Assembly (NCBI RefSeq): GCF_032854445.1
Contig: NC_088295.1
Coordinates: forward strand, 56,589,249-56,653,248
Direction: 5' to 3'
DNA length: 64,000 nucleotides
Source of the DNA: Liolophura sinensis
Taxonomy: Eukaryota; Mollusca; Polyplacophora; Chitonida; Chitonidae
This document shows positions 23,861 through 35,960 of the stretch, piece by piece. A program made the translations under genes and the position numbers. How positions within the stretch are numbered: position 1 is the first letter of the stretch; each line of letters opens with the position of its first letter. The notes below the pieces were generated by a model that ran no database searches, was not told where the DNA came from, and was given only the letters and a program-made list of their open reading frames with translations.

Positions 23861-24027
23861 ACACTCAGTTTACACATATTTACAACTATTTACCTAGCAG
23901 TCTTATCAGTAGCTCTTTACCCTGTCATCATTTTATTTAAATAAAAATTTGGGGTTGCTATATTTCTGATGATTTATTTCTGATTGTATTGATTTTTAAT
24001 GCATTATTTTTTTGTCTTTCTGGGCAG

Positions 24028-24433
24028 GGTGCCAGCTTATCTCTATCAACTTCCGCTGACTATATATACGCCGGCATTTAGCGTCATGATCTATACACTA
24101 CGCTTCTTTGTTTCATTAAGAGACCGGAAAATATATACAGAAGAAGTTAGTTTGCATAAATCAGTGATCTCGTCTTTGTCACTGGCTGTATTAGAAAACA
24201 CAACCGAGATAAAAGGAAAATTAGCATACACACGCTACGTGAGTAATTGCTTGGAATTTTCTGCTCCATGTGAGAGTTGTGAACTTTTCGGATTCACTTT
24301 ACTACTGGAAAGCCTTATTTCAGATAGAGTAAGCGATAACGGGTACACTACATGCGATGTACCAGATAACCCTACACCATTCTACGGTCAACTCAAAGTC
24401 ATAAATATTCATAACATTTCGCGAAGAATTTGA
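24028..24433 (+). CDS. Candidate host exon / 144-codon open frame, unknown
   Basis: An open frame runs from ATG 23999 to TGA 24433. Two features suggest an exon rather than chance. A T-rich tract, tttttttgtctttctgggcag, ends at 24027 like a 3' splice site, and tac|gtgagt at 24238/24239 is a strong 5' splice consensus. An exon of 24028-24238 (211 bp) would enter with the last base of a codon and leave on a codon boundary. The encoded piece reads VPAYLYQLPLTIYTPAF... with no domain I recognise. If read through, it ends ...LKVINIHNISRRI. No partner exon could be matched. Chance remains possible in this AT-rich setting. Confidence 0.28.
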
Positions 24434-25580
24434 ATAAAGCGTTACGCTTTTTTTCAGTGACAAACACCGTATAAACAGAAGCTATAGGATGCATTTAAGG
24501 TTGACTGTTCAAACATTTCGTTTGTTTATGTAAATTCCTGTAGCATATTTAAACGGTATATTTTCTGAAGATATTTTTTTTTCATTGTTGTTTAAGGCGC
24601 TATTCTAAAAGTTTAAGAACTTTTTACAAAATACGACACAATTTACTGTTCACATATTTTTTACACTGAGCCACACTCTTGAGAAAATATTTTGTGGGAA
24701 ATAAGTAACAATTATACTTTTTTGCCCCTCGTGGTCAAAAGCCCAGCTTCAGCCGAACGTATTTAATCATATGCTCTGACAGTTCTTCATCCGTACAGTA
24801 GTAAAATGTTTCATAGTTGTCAAGAAATACTCTGGATGTCGAAATAGCCATCTGTTTTTCATTGGCTGGGATTTATTGTATGATTAGTACATTATTCATT
24901 TAATGTCAAACATTAAATTCAGTGCGAGAAAACTGGACCCACAAACCAAGGAAACATCAAGTTTAAATATGAAACAAAACTGAAAAAAGTCTGTACATGA
25001 ACTGTTTTTCATTTATCATTCTTCATAATTTTACCAATGTTTCTTCCGCCTTTAAAGATCCTTGGAGTTATAGCCTTTAGTTATAACATACACATTTACT
25101 TAATTTTTCATTTTTTTTTTTTTTTTACTTTTTCTTAACGACAATTTAAAATTCTTGCCAGCTTGCCAAAACAACTTAATATTCGTAACATAGTGTAAAT
25201 GTAATAACTGGTATGCTACTATTTAAGGCTGTGGACAGCATGCTTGGGTGATCAAGAAAGTCTTCCCTTTCGAACACCAAGCTTCACGTAATTTGGTAGT
25301 GTTCTATCTCACTCAGTGTCGTTAATCACAATTTATACAGAATACAATTAGAGCTTTTACGAGACATTGGAATGAGCAATCCTCAAGGCATATTCTCCAA
25401 GATTAAGAAACAAATTCATGGTCCAATAATATGGATATAAAATACAATTATATATACTATATGGTAAAACAAAAGTAAATGGACATAAAACTACACTCTA
25501 TATTTCACTAAACTGCGCTGCCATAATTGGGGGAACACTCAAAAAATTAATGTATTATCTTATTATAACACAGTTTTTTG
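24434..25580. other. AT-rich unique DNA, nothing recognised
   Basis: Contains a T-run near 25110-25127 but no motif-bearing frame. Confidence 0.5.
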
Positions 25581-25967
25581 TCATATTCTACATAACATTC
25601 TGTTAGTCTAATAGAATCTGTTGTTTGATAATGTTCTGTCATATTCAACATAACATTCTGTTAGTCTAATAGAATCTGTTGTTTGATAATGTTCTGTCAT
25701 ATTCAACATAACATTCTGTTAGTCTAATAGAATCTGTTGTTTGATAATGTTCTGTCATATTCAACATAATATCCTGTTAGTCTAATAGAATCTGTTGTTT
25801 GATAATGTTCTGTCATATTCAACATAACATTCTGTTAGTCTAATATAATCTGTTGTGTGATAATGTTCTGTCATATTCAACATAACATTCTGTTAGTCTA
25901 ACAGAATCTGTTGTGTGATAATGTTCGGTCATATTCAACATAATATCCTGTTAGTCTAATAGAATTT
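25581..25967. repeat. 58-bp minisatellite with an inverted repeat per unit
   Basis: Between six and seven copies start with tcatattcWacataacattc at 25581, 25639 and every 58 bp after. Each contains attctgttagtctaatagaat, two 10-base arms around a single T, with one T/C mismatch (perfect in the copy near 25878-25898, ctaacagaat). The rest of the unit is ctgttgtttgataatgttc. Two copies have taatatcc for taacattc. Confidence 0.93.
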
Positions 25968-27887
25968 TTATGTTGAATTAATAGCATATGTGTGTTATAT
26001 TGAACAGAAAAGCCTGCTGCAGTAACAGAATACATTAACTTTTTGATTGGAGCGTCCAAAGGGGAGAATGTTTACAGGAGAAATTGACCATGCATATGGG
26101 AGGAAATTTCCCAAAAGGGAAAGTCCATAGGGGAGTTGTCCTGGATCAGTACGTTACAGAACCGTGATAAAAATTTCCGGTGATTACTTTTCTAATTACA
26201 GTTTATATGAATAAAGGACAAAGATAACCCTGGTATGTTGCCATTCTATACTTCATGAAACTTCCTTGCTCGTTTGATAGCGCGTAAATATCATTGAAAA
26301 CAAAATATAAACGAAATGGTATTGCAATAACTGTGTCAAAATTTAAGTGATATGTTCCATGTCAATCATGTGGAATTCACTTATTGTGAGTCATCAACCG
26401 CCTTGTTCGCCTTTGTATTTTTTCTATTTTTTTTCGCACCCTTAATAAGATAATTATACATATGTTCTACTGAGAAATTCTCTCCATCGATACACCTTAA
26501 ATTACCATTCAGCTTTCTATATACGGCAATTGACCCCCTAAAACGTTGATGGATATTCATGAATTTATAGATGATAAGCTTAACACCATGCATGCATACA
26601 TACAGTGTTTCATATCTCAAATTAAACCATCAGGCTTAAGCCTGAGATAAGGTTCTGAAGTTTATTATAATTAAAAGATATCAAGCCGTACATATATACG
26701 ATATACATAATTATATAACGCTGTATATGTATATAGTGCAGCAAGATGAAAAAAATACCAGGGCTTCTGTTTGTCGAGGGCTTCTGTACATTTTTGTTCC
26801 TTTCCTCCAATTACTCGATTTGTCTTGGTCGAGGGCTTCTGTAGATTTTTTTCCCTTTCCACCATCTCTTTCTGTTCATGATATTTTCTCTTCAAATTCC
26901 TGAGATATTTTGCATGCTTTGAAGGAGTTCTTTTCCATGAGAAAAAGAGAAAAACAGACGCGTATAGACAAACTAATCTCGTTTTAAAAGTGCTTTGAAA
27001 CATACCAATGATTTAGTGAAGTTTTCGTGCAGAGAATGGACTATTCATCGTCACTGAATTCTGTCTGCATGGCTGACCCCCATGGGACGTTCTCTCAGTG
27101 CGGAATTCAAGGAAATTTTCTCACACGGTATTTTCTTCTTTACTGTGAAATCACTCGTGCTGTAAATAGCGCCGTTACATGACAAGGATGCATTATTTTT
27201 TCTCATAAACACTGACAAAAAAGAACCAACAAAAAAGTAATAACGAATTTCAAAAAAGATGTTTGTATTATTAAACAATAGGTGATACCCCATCCGTGTC
27301 AGTGTTAACTGCACTGATGGCTTGGATAGCGTCGGCTTACACAGACTATCACTGTTCGACAGCGCAGAATATTAAGTCGATGCGGTCCTATCACATATCC
27401 AATCTGACGATTATCTTCAATAAAGATGTAATTATCTAGAACTGAGATGCCCCCGGGCAACGTCATATCAGGCCGGGGTGATAAAGCCCATCTCTCTGAT
27501 CGTGGCATATAGATGGCTGAATATACTTACCCAGGCAGAGAATATAATCTAGATCTCGATGTGTTTCATTGTCAGGGAATATCCAAAGCTGATAGGGAAG
27601 ACTGATACGTGAATTCCTCGACTCTGATCGGTAATAGTGATACGTAATATCAATGGCTGCGATCAGTATAAATGCAGAACTGAGAACTCAGTGTCTTTTC
27701 ATGCGTGCAAGCATAAGAGCATCATATATATGCTATGAAGAAGGGATAGAGTGCAACCAAACGGTACAAGGCATCTGTAGAGTATGTGGTGCATGTATGC
27801 AACACAGATCTATGCCAGTTTGTTTTTCATTACGTATATAGTAAATATTTTATGAATTTTAATTTTTTATTTTTTTTATTTTGGGGG
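25968..27887. other. Unique DNA with a small ~40-bp direct repeat
   Basis: gtcgagggcttctgtaNattt plus ttccctttcc occurs twice (about 26774 and 26830). On the minus strand this gives two copies of a Lys/Glu-rich KxLQKPST-like peptide inside a 110-codon open frame (26671-27003). That frame has no recognised domain and lacks a clear splice context, so I do not call it a gene. Confidence 0.45.
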
Positions 27888-27962
27888 AGGGGGTGTTTTT
27901 TGCCGTACTCAAGATTATTTCACTGATATGACGGCGGCCAGCATTATGGTGTGAAACCGGGC
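27888..27962 (-). mobile_element. SINE family A 3' fragment
   Basis: Plus-strand gtgttttttgccgtactcaa, gattatttcactgatatgac and ggcggccagcattatggtgt match the minus strand of the family A 3' end. The rest of the SINE is absent. Confidence 0.85.
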
Positions 27963-28329
27963 CTAACATCATTTTATAAACAGTTAATGAATCTGTATGT
28001 AGAAATATGCGTCATAGGATCTGGTATTAGATGGTCAAATGAAATACTTTTATAGGTCATTCCCTGAATATCAAGTTTACTAAATATAATAAGTATCTTT
28101 CTTGCGAAAGAGGAATACTTGAATAATCATATGCTATGCTGATTGGAGGAGTCTGGGATATATTTATGAACAAGTATAGCCTACTACAATGGAGTCAGGT
28201 TAACTTTTGAAAAATAACATAACATGAAACGACAAAATAAGTTGTTCCCCTAGACTAAAAGCTGTGTGGAATGACTTGACGTTATCTGTGTAGGACTGTC
28301 CAACCTCTTCGGGTTACAAGAATTTCAGT
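27963..28329. other. Unique DNA, nothing recognised
   Basis: AT-rich with no repeat or motif seen. Confidence 0.5.
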
Positions 28330-29395
28330 ATTCTTACTACACACTTTCCCCATATACAGACCTTTTTCCACACAAGACACTTTCCCTATACACAGATATT
28401 TCCCTCACACACGCTTAAATCAGGCACCGACATTCTCCCCTGAGACCCTTTCCCCACACATGCATAAATATACACCTCAGTCACAATACTTTCCCCTTGT
28501 CTGCGCTGATGTGTTCTTCACTAGACACTTTCCTCGAACACTCGCATTTTCCTCACTAGACAATTTCCCCATGCACTCACATTTTTCTCACTAGACAATT
28601 TCCCATGGACCATTTTTCCTGTCTAAATATTGTCCCCATGTACAAACATCTTTCCCCTCTACACATATTCACCATGCATGCACATCTTTCCCACTAGGCG
28701 GCTTCCTAACGCACACACGTTCCCCTTCTATACATATTTCCCATGCAGAGACATTTTCCCCCCCACCCTCTACACAGTTTCTTCGTGCAAATACATTTTC
28801 CCATCTAGATATTGTCCCAATGCACAGACATTTTCGCATCTAGATATAGTGTCCTCATGCACAGACATTTTCCCTTCTAGAAATTGTCCTCATGCACAGA
28901 CATTTTCCCTTCTAGATATTGTCCCAATGCACAGGCATTTTCGCACCTAGATATAGAGTCCTCATGCACAGACACTTTCGCATCTAGATATAGTGTCCTC
29001 ATGCATAGGCATTTTCGCATCTAGATATAGCGTCTCCAAGCACAGACATTTTCGCATCTAGATAGTGTCCTCATGCACAGACATTTTCCCTTCTAGAAAT
29101 TGTCCTCATGCACAGACATTTTCCCTTCTAGATATTGTCCCAATGCACAGGCATTTTCGCACCTAGATATAGTGTCCTCATGCACAGACATTTTCGCACC
29201 TAGATATAGTGTCCTCATGCATAGACATTTTCGCATCTAGATATAACGTCTCCAAGCAGACATTTTCCCTTCTAGATAGTGTCCTCATGCACAGACATTT
29301 TTTCCCCGTCTAGATATAATGTCCCTATATATATATATATATATATAGTGTCCACAAGCACAGACATTTTCCCTTCTGATCAGTGTTTCCATATA
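28330..29395. repeat. 37-38-bp minisatellite with a diverged leading half
   Basis: From about 28800 the unit is clear: cctcatgcacagacattttc + gcatctagatatagtgt. Variants have cccttctagatattgt or lack a few bases. Before that, cactagacaatttccccatg-type copies from 28330 are increasingly diverged. A short TA tract (29327-29347) interrupts the last copies. Many units carry TCTAGA. Confidence 0.9.
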
Positions 29396-29976
29396 CAGGC
29401 ATTTTTCCCATTCTTCACGCTTTTCTCCACTTTTACAATCTAATATCAATTACATGTAATTCGTATGTTAAGCTACATATAAAGATATACATGAACGCAC
29501 TATAAATAGCAAAGGACCAATAGTGATAAGTGATAGGGAATATACAACAGTAGACATAAAGTCATGCATCTAATTTCCGCCTACATTCAGATGAGCAGAT
29601 TGTAATTTATATTTCGCCACATAGATGTTCAGACAGCACGCACCGCTATTTGGATCACTGTTGATACCCGTAAAGCTGCGTTTATTACAATCCAATTTTC
29701 ACACCCAATTGTCAACAGGGCCTGCTTGCTACTTGTATGTTATTCTTTAGCTAACAATGGACTAAAATGGCATTTTTGTTTAAAATCATCACCATAACTT
29801 CATTTTAATAAAGAACATAAATTAAACTCATTATCTGATTTTATTTCTGATTCCACTGTGTATAACTGCCAGGAGTACGTTGAACTTTTCCACAAGCAAA
29901 ATAGTTGGTTTTAAATTGAAACACTAGTGTTTTATTTCACGACTCAATGATCTGTTTTATATGTATTTATGTATGT
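29396..29976. other. Unique AT-rich DNA
   Basis: No repeat or coding motif recognised. Confidence 0.5.
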
Positions 29977-30092
29977 ATATATACTTGGGGTTTTATGTCG
30001 TACTTAAAAAGTATTCTGTCATATGACGACGAGGAGTCCTTAGATGTGTGTACATATACTATGTCTTCTTGTGGCAGGTCCATATCGCTTAT
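29977..30092 (-). mobile_element. SINE family C 3' fragment
   Basis: acttggggttttatgtcgta, then tctgtcatatgacgacgagg and tatactatgtcttcttgtgg, match the minus strand of the family C 3' end. About 70 bp downstream a B-box-like gagttcgaatcc (about 30159) may belong to another decayed tRNA-like element. Confidence 0.75.
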
Positions 30093-31084
30093 TCACAGTG
30101 TGGAGTACACATTAAATGAATTCTGTAAGTCCAATATCACAAATCGTCTATCACGTTGTGAGTTCGAATCCTACCGCAAGCCACCGACGACTTTCACCTC
30201 TTAGCTTTTGGGATTATCATGTTAATTCATGTTTAGTGTCACGTAATTTCTTAACACTCATTTGCTAAAAGGTGCAGAGTTCCCTTTGTAAATCAAGATA
30301 TTTTCACGAGTTAAAATGATCTAGAAAATGCATGTAGAAGTGGGAAGTTTTAGGCCAGTTATTTTTTACTTGAACTCTTAATTATCTGTTACATGATTAT
30401 GACCTGTTATGAGGAAACGGGGAATCTAATGCTGGTTAATGCCGGAAAAAACACTTTTCTTATTTTTGTATAAATTTTGCTCTGTACAAAGAACCATACA
30501 TTCTTGCGTCAGAGTTTTACTCGTATAACCCAAAAGCTTCCCTCTTCGTGTATGGTATTTCCGTGTCTGGTTAAGTGGCTCACATTCCGATACACTCTGT
30601 CCATAGGTCACGCTGACCTGATAACGACGATTGCGTTGTGTCGGAATTACAAATGTAAACGCTTTAATAGTAGCAATAGGTAAAGATATTAAAACTAAGA
30701 TAAGTAAAGCCATTCACAGCATTTCATATGTAGAAAAACAAATGCATTTTAATTATTTATTCATTGTTCAGTGCTTAACTCAAAACAAATGCTATCTACA
30801 AACAAGATTTATAGCAATTTATACATGTAAACATTTCACTATACTTTATACTATAATACACTTTTTTCCTATAAACTCAAACATTTTTTCTTTCAAAATC
30901 ATGTTCAAAGTTAATGCAAGTATCATTCACATGAACAACTTATACTGTAATAGGAATAGAGCCTGGTCAACAATTCCGTTTTTGTTCACGAAGAGAAATA
31001 TAGTTTGAACAAAACACTTTTGAAAGCAAATAACAGACGTTACCAGACTTTTTACAGTTAGAGGCACATAAAGGCACATTGTTA
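30093..31084. other. AT-rich DNA with one signal-peptide-like small ORF
   Basis: On the minus strand, 30713 to 30426 encodes 95 residues starting MALLILVLISLPIATIKA. That is a hydrophobic start resembling a signal peptide, followed by a charged region with three cysteines. It matches no family I know, and overlapping AT-rich frames on the plus strand are as long. I record it as a possible but unsupported small secreted protein. Confidence 0.2.
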
Positions 31085-31914
<830 letters not shown>

Positions 31915-32130
31915 ATCGCTTAATTCCGCGGCCTTATGGTTAGATCGTCCGCCTCGAAGTCGTGAGACCCAGATCAAACTCCGGTACGGTAGGGTCAGAG
32001 CAAAGCAAGGAAGCAGCGAAACAGGACTGATTGGTTCAGTGTCAGTATAATGTGACTGGGTTGGGTGTCATATCTGCTGTCTTTGGCATTATACCTACAT
32101 GAATTTGTAAGAGCTGCATTTTTCACTTCA
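31915..32130 (+). mobile_element. SINE family C with tRNA-like head, 3'-truncated
   Basis: The head reads ccgcggccttatggttagat (A-box region) and cagatcaaactccggtacgg (B-box region). The body follows: gcaaggaagcagcgaaacag, gtgtcagtataatgtgactg, ggtgtcatatctgctgtctt, then tggcattatacc. It ends near 32130, before the region shared with family B. Confidence 0.82.
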
Positions 32131-32250
32131 AAAGTCCTACGTTTAAAAAAAATGAATGATTCCCTATTTTAGAAGAGCATCTTTTTCTATTTTTTCTGGC
32201 AAATTCGATATCATTATCATGACCTACCCATGACACCATTAATCTCTAAA

Positions 32251-32325
32251 ATGGTAGGGGCCGCCGTCGTATGAGTGAAATATTTTTAAGCCCGGCGTAC
32301 ACTAATCAAATAAATAAAATAAATC
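32251..32325 (+). mobile_element. SINE family A 3' fragment
   Basis: ggggccgccgtcgtatgagt, gaaatatttttaagcccggc and actaatcaaataaataaaat match the last ~75 bp of family A with several differences. Confidence 0.85.
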
Positions 32326-33774
32326 TAACGTGGTATACACAAATCCAGCTGAATATACGCATCCCTGTATTAACCCTTGATCGTGAACAAAAGTGTACTT
32401 AGAGAACGAACAAGACTAATCAGTGGGGAGAGGACCACCGTAACATGTGTTGGGCTTAGAAGGTTTTCTTATTTCCTCTCTAAACACAGCATCAAAAAGT
32501 TGGGTTTTTTTTTTAACGTTTTATGTAGGATTATAATTGTTTACCAACACGAGAGAGTTGATTGGACAATTTCAAATCACAACGAATTAGAATATCCTAC
32601 CTTAAAGTTTGAAAGTTCTGGTTCAAACCAACAAATTTCACCGTTCAAAATAACACACAAAGTAAACCACAAATCACGATATAGGAAAGTCTATCAGTTA
32701 CTTGTGAAATGCGAAATTCTTTTTTGATCATTGAAACTGTTAACCAGAATTTGAATAAACCAATAATCCATCAAGCAATTCTCTATATGTCCACTAGGTT
32801 TCTATAAGGTTGTTTTTGTGTCCAACATAAGTTTACCCCATGGAAGACCATGGTATTTTTGTCCAACATATTGTTAGGGCTGGGCGGTACATTGGGTCGG
32901 GTTTTCTTTTTTTTTACTCTTCTTTTTAACACCGATACTACAAACACCCTACTCCCCACCCCCAACCCCCAATACTCGACCCTGTGTGTCCCCACGCGAT
33001 CATGTATGCCCCAACAGTGTTGATGTAACCAACAGGTTCTTGTTGTCCAGCAAGTCGAAACATTCAACGGAATACTGGTACTAAGCTAACAATTAGATTC
33101 AGAGCCACATTCATCTCTGATTAGCCTATGTCCCTGCACCAGGACAATAATCTTGCATCAGCCAGCTCACATTTGGTCTCTCATATTCACAAGCGTCATT
33201 GGGTTGATAATGGATAGCACACCCGTCGAGTATAATATAGCTGTTCGACAAATGCTACAATCATATTTCTGAATAATCATGTTGATGGATATTCGACGAC
33301 ATTTTCCAATAAAAAGTACAAACTTAATTGAAAATATTACATATTACACAGCATGGCTTTACTAAGGAATTAGTACTTATGTTATAGGTTACATAATCAC
33401 GATTATTTATATATTGACCATGTTGTTTATATGATTCATTACATGTATAATCACATTATTTATTTGTTATATTATATTGACAGTATTGTTTGTATTTTTT
33501 GATATATGTATTAGCCCTTATTCAGACCGATAGAATTGTATAAGATAAGATGTGTACATGCACGTCAGAGCATGCACACACCATGTCACTGATGTTATTT
33601 AAGTTAGATTATATTCACATATTACTCCATGTATTACTTACTTACGTCACAGGGCATACCACTGTATTAAATTAATAATAAAATGTATCATTTGGTGTAT
33701 ATGTAAATCAATATGCTACACCTATTTACTTATATAGAATATACCGTATATTTTTACCTACATGTTTTAAAGAT
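32326..33774. other. AT-rich DNA, nothing recognised
   Basis: A 116-codon frame (32377-32727) has no recognisable domain. C-rich runs near 32950-32975. The part from 33350 to 33770 is very AT-rich. Confidence 0.5.
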
Positions 33775-33874
33775 TGTATGTACGCGCTCCTGTGGTCGGG
33801 ATACCCATCTGCTACCAAGTTATTATGAATGACTCGGGTAGAGGATTAACCCGATTAGCGGGAGCGTACATGTA
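33775..33874 (+). other. Three-way-junction-like inverted repeat
   Basis: Bases 33775-33792 (tgtatgtacgcgctcctg) pair with 33859-33874 (cgggagcgtacatgta), apart from two G-T pairs and a 2-base bulge. They enclose a small ggg-ata-ccc hairpin (33798-33806) and a tcgggt/acccga hairpin (33834-33839 with 33849-33854). It lies 100 bp upstream of a TATA box. I find no hammerhead core (CTGANGA...GAAA). Confidence 0.5.
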
Positions 33875-33973
33875 TAGAAAGGGCCGCTCTCTAGGGCGCC
33901 TGTACAAGGTTACGGTCATCCGTGGAGACACTTGTTCTTGCCTGTCTGTGAATGCGTTGCCACGTCGGTCAGC

Positions 33974-33980
33974 TATAAAG
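33974..33980 (+). promoter_or_regulatory. TATA box, TATAAAG
   Basis: gctataaagtcggg in a GC-richer 200-bp island within AT-rich DNA. Thirty bases downstream of its first T is 34004, exactly where a 56-bp perfectly duplicated segment begins, which supports it as a real promoter of a gene or an LTR. Confidence 0.5.
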
Positions 33981-34003
33981 TCGGGCACAGAGTGGTAGGA
34001 CTT

Positions 34004-34365
34004 CACTTCCACTTGTGTGCTCGATAATTGACTGACTGGCTTCGTATTTCTTATTACAGGTAAGTAACATGTGTCCCAGCGTAAGACCTATAGTTAAATT
34101 GTATTACATGTATGTACTGATTCATAAGTACGATTATCGAATATTATATAATTTACGGTTTGTCGAATATTATTGTTAAATATTAAAGACATTTATATAC
34201 TTGTAAATAAGCGGTGCAAATGTTATATAATATTAAACAATGTATTACATAATACGGATATACATGTATGCACCTGTTTATATTAATATTTGTCTCTCTA
34301 ATAAAAGAACACTTCCACTTGTGTGCTCGATAATTGACTGACTGGCTTCGTATTTCTTATTACAG
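34004..34365 (+). repeat. 56-bp perfect direct repeat, 306 bp apart
   Basis: 34004-34059 and 34310-34365 are identical (cacttccacttgtgtgctcg ... gtatttcttattacag). Copy 1 starts 30 bp below a TATA box and is followed by gtaagt, a perfect splice donor after CAG. Copy 2 is preceded by aataaaagaa and followed by ctctacctatag. The flanks of the two copies do not match. It could be the R-U5 part of an LTR, a first exon plus a spliced copy of it, or an intron made by duplication. Confidence 0.85.
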
Positions 34366-34689
34366 CTCTACCTATAGCAAACCTTTGTAAACGGCAAAGG
34401 GTGTTGTCATCAGGACAGAACCAAGACTACATCACTTAACGTTAAATATTTGTAGAAGTAGTATAGGGTGTATACGGCATTCTTTTATAACACGAGATAC
34501 GATGTGAACATCAATGTCGATTACAACAAGGAAATGTTATTTATTTATTTATTTATTCCTCTGTTAAACGCCACACGATCGAATTTTCGAAAGGATACTG
34601 GACTCCATATATACACTTGACATCGTTGATCAAATATTGCAAAATTATACGAAAAGTCATAAACACCACATCCACAAAACTAGTGTCAA
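34366..34689. other. Unique DNA with a (TTTA)n tract
   Basis: A (TTTA)n run near 34537-34557 is followed by ctctgttaaacgccacacga. This may be a very decayed minus-strand SINE tail. Confidence 0.4.
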
Positions 34690-35409
34690 AAATGTTCCGG
34701 TAGCTTTATGGCTGAAATACTGGCGACATGACATAAACCATAGTCGTTCACTGATTTAAGTATGGGAAAGCCACTTAGCTTTATGACTGAAATACTGGAG
34801 ACATGACATAAACCATAATCATTCACTGATTCAAGTATGGGAAAGCCACTTAGCTTTATGGCTGAAATACTGGAGACATGACATAAACCATAATCATTCA
34901 CTGATTCAAGTATGGGAAAGCCATTTAGCTTTATGACTGAAATACTGGCGACTTGACATAAACCATAATCATTCACTGATTCAAGTATGGGAAAGCCATT
35001 TAGCTTTATGGCTGAAATACTGGAGACATGACATAAACCATAATTGTTCACTGGTTTAAGTATGGGAAAGCCACTTAGCTTTATGGCTGAAATACTGGCG
35101 ACTTGACATAAACCGTAATCATTCACTGATTCAAGTATGGGAAAGCCACTTAGCTTTATGGTTGAAGTACTGGAGACATGACATAAACCATAATTGTTCA
35201 CTGGTTTAAGTATGGGAAAGCCACTTAGCTTTATGGCTGAAATACTGGCGACTTGACATAAACCATAATTGTTCACTGATTCAAGTATGGGAAAACCATT
35301 TAGCTTTATGGTTGAAATACTGGCGACTTGACATAAACCATAATCATTCACTGATTCAAGTATGGGAAAGCCACTTGCTTTATAGCTGAAATACTGGCAA
35401 CGTGACATT
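34690..35409. repeat. 75-bp minisatellite with an open frame on the minus strand
   Basis: About 9.5 copies of a 75-bp unit: agctttatggctgaaatact + ggMgacWtgacataaaccat + aatcattcactgattcaagt + atgggaaagccactt. Because 75 is 3x25, one minus-strand frame stays open over 240 codons (35408 to 34686) with unit SISAIKLSGFPILES + VNDYGLCHVS. Units differ by replacement as well as silent changes. The frame starts and stops inside degenerate edge copies, and beyond 35409 the same repeat continues with indels. I therefore read it as a satellite, not a gene. Confidence 0.92.
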
Positions 35410-35434
35410 AGGGTTTAATCATTCATTCATTCAG

Positions 35435-35695
35435 ACGGGGCCTCCGTGGCTCAGTCGGTTAGCGCGCTAGCGCAGCGTAATGACCCAGGAGCCTCTCACC
35501 AATGCGGTCGCTGTGAGTTCAAGTCCAGCTCATGCTGGCTTCCTCTCCGGCCGTAAGTGGGAAGGTCTGCCTGCGGATGGTCGTGGGTTTCCCCCGGGCT
35601 GTGCCCGGTTTCCACCCACCATAATGCTGGCCGCCGTCGTATAAGTGAAATATTCTTGAGTACGGTGTAAAACACCAATCAAATAAATAAATAAA
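35435..35695 (+). mobile_element. Full-length SINE family A inserted in the 75-bp array
   Basis: Head cctccgtggctcagtcggtt (A box) and gagttcaagtcc (B box), then the conserved body ttcctctccggccgtaagtg and the 3' end gtaaaacaccaatcaaataa. Target-site duplications of 13 bp, ttcattcattcag, are at 35422-35434 and 35696-35708. Inside the body a ~12-bp segment (ccagcaacctgc in other copies) is reduced. It splits the diverged end of the minisatellite. Confidence 0.95.
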
Positions 35696-35708
35696 TTCAT
35701 TCATTCAG

Positions 35709-35960
35709 TAAGTCGAGTATGGGAAAGCCATTTAGCTATATGGCTGAAATGTTGGCGATGTGACATTAAACTATAATTATTCATTCATTTATTCACACAT
35801 CCATTCGAATATGGAAAGCCATTTAGCTATGGGGTTGAAATGTCGGCGATATATGACATTAAACTATAATCATTCATTCATTTTTTGAGTACATGAAATC
35901 CACTGGCTATGTGGCTGAAATATTCGCGACATGACATTAAACCGTAATCATTCATTTATT
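35709..35960. repeat. Diverged continuation of the 75-bp minisatellite
   Basis: Copies such as gtatgggaaagccatttagc, tatatggctgaaatgttggc and gatgtgacattaaactataa continue after the SINE with CATT-type expansions and indels. No frame survives. Confidence 0.85.

Noticed and set aside
26671-27003. 110-codon minus-strand frame with a Lys/Glu-rich segment
   Set aside because: No recognised domain, a short internal duplication explains the repeated peptide, and no convincing splice sites flank it.
33775-33874. Hammerhead ribozyme in the three-way-junction-like fold
   Set aside because: The conserved CTGANGA and GAAA core elements are absent at the junction.
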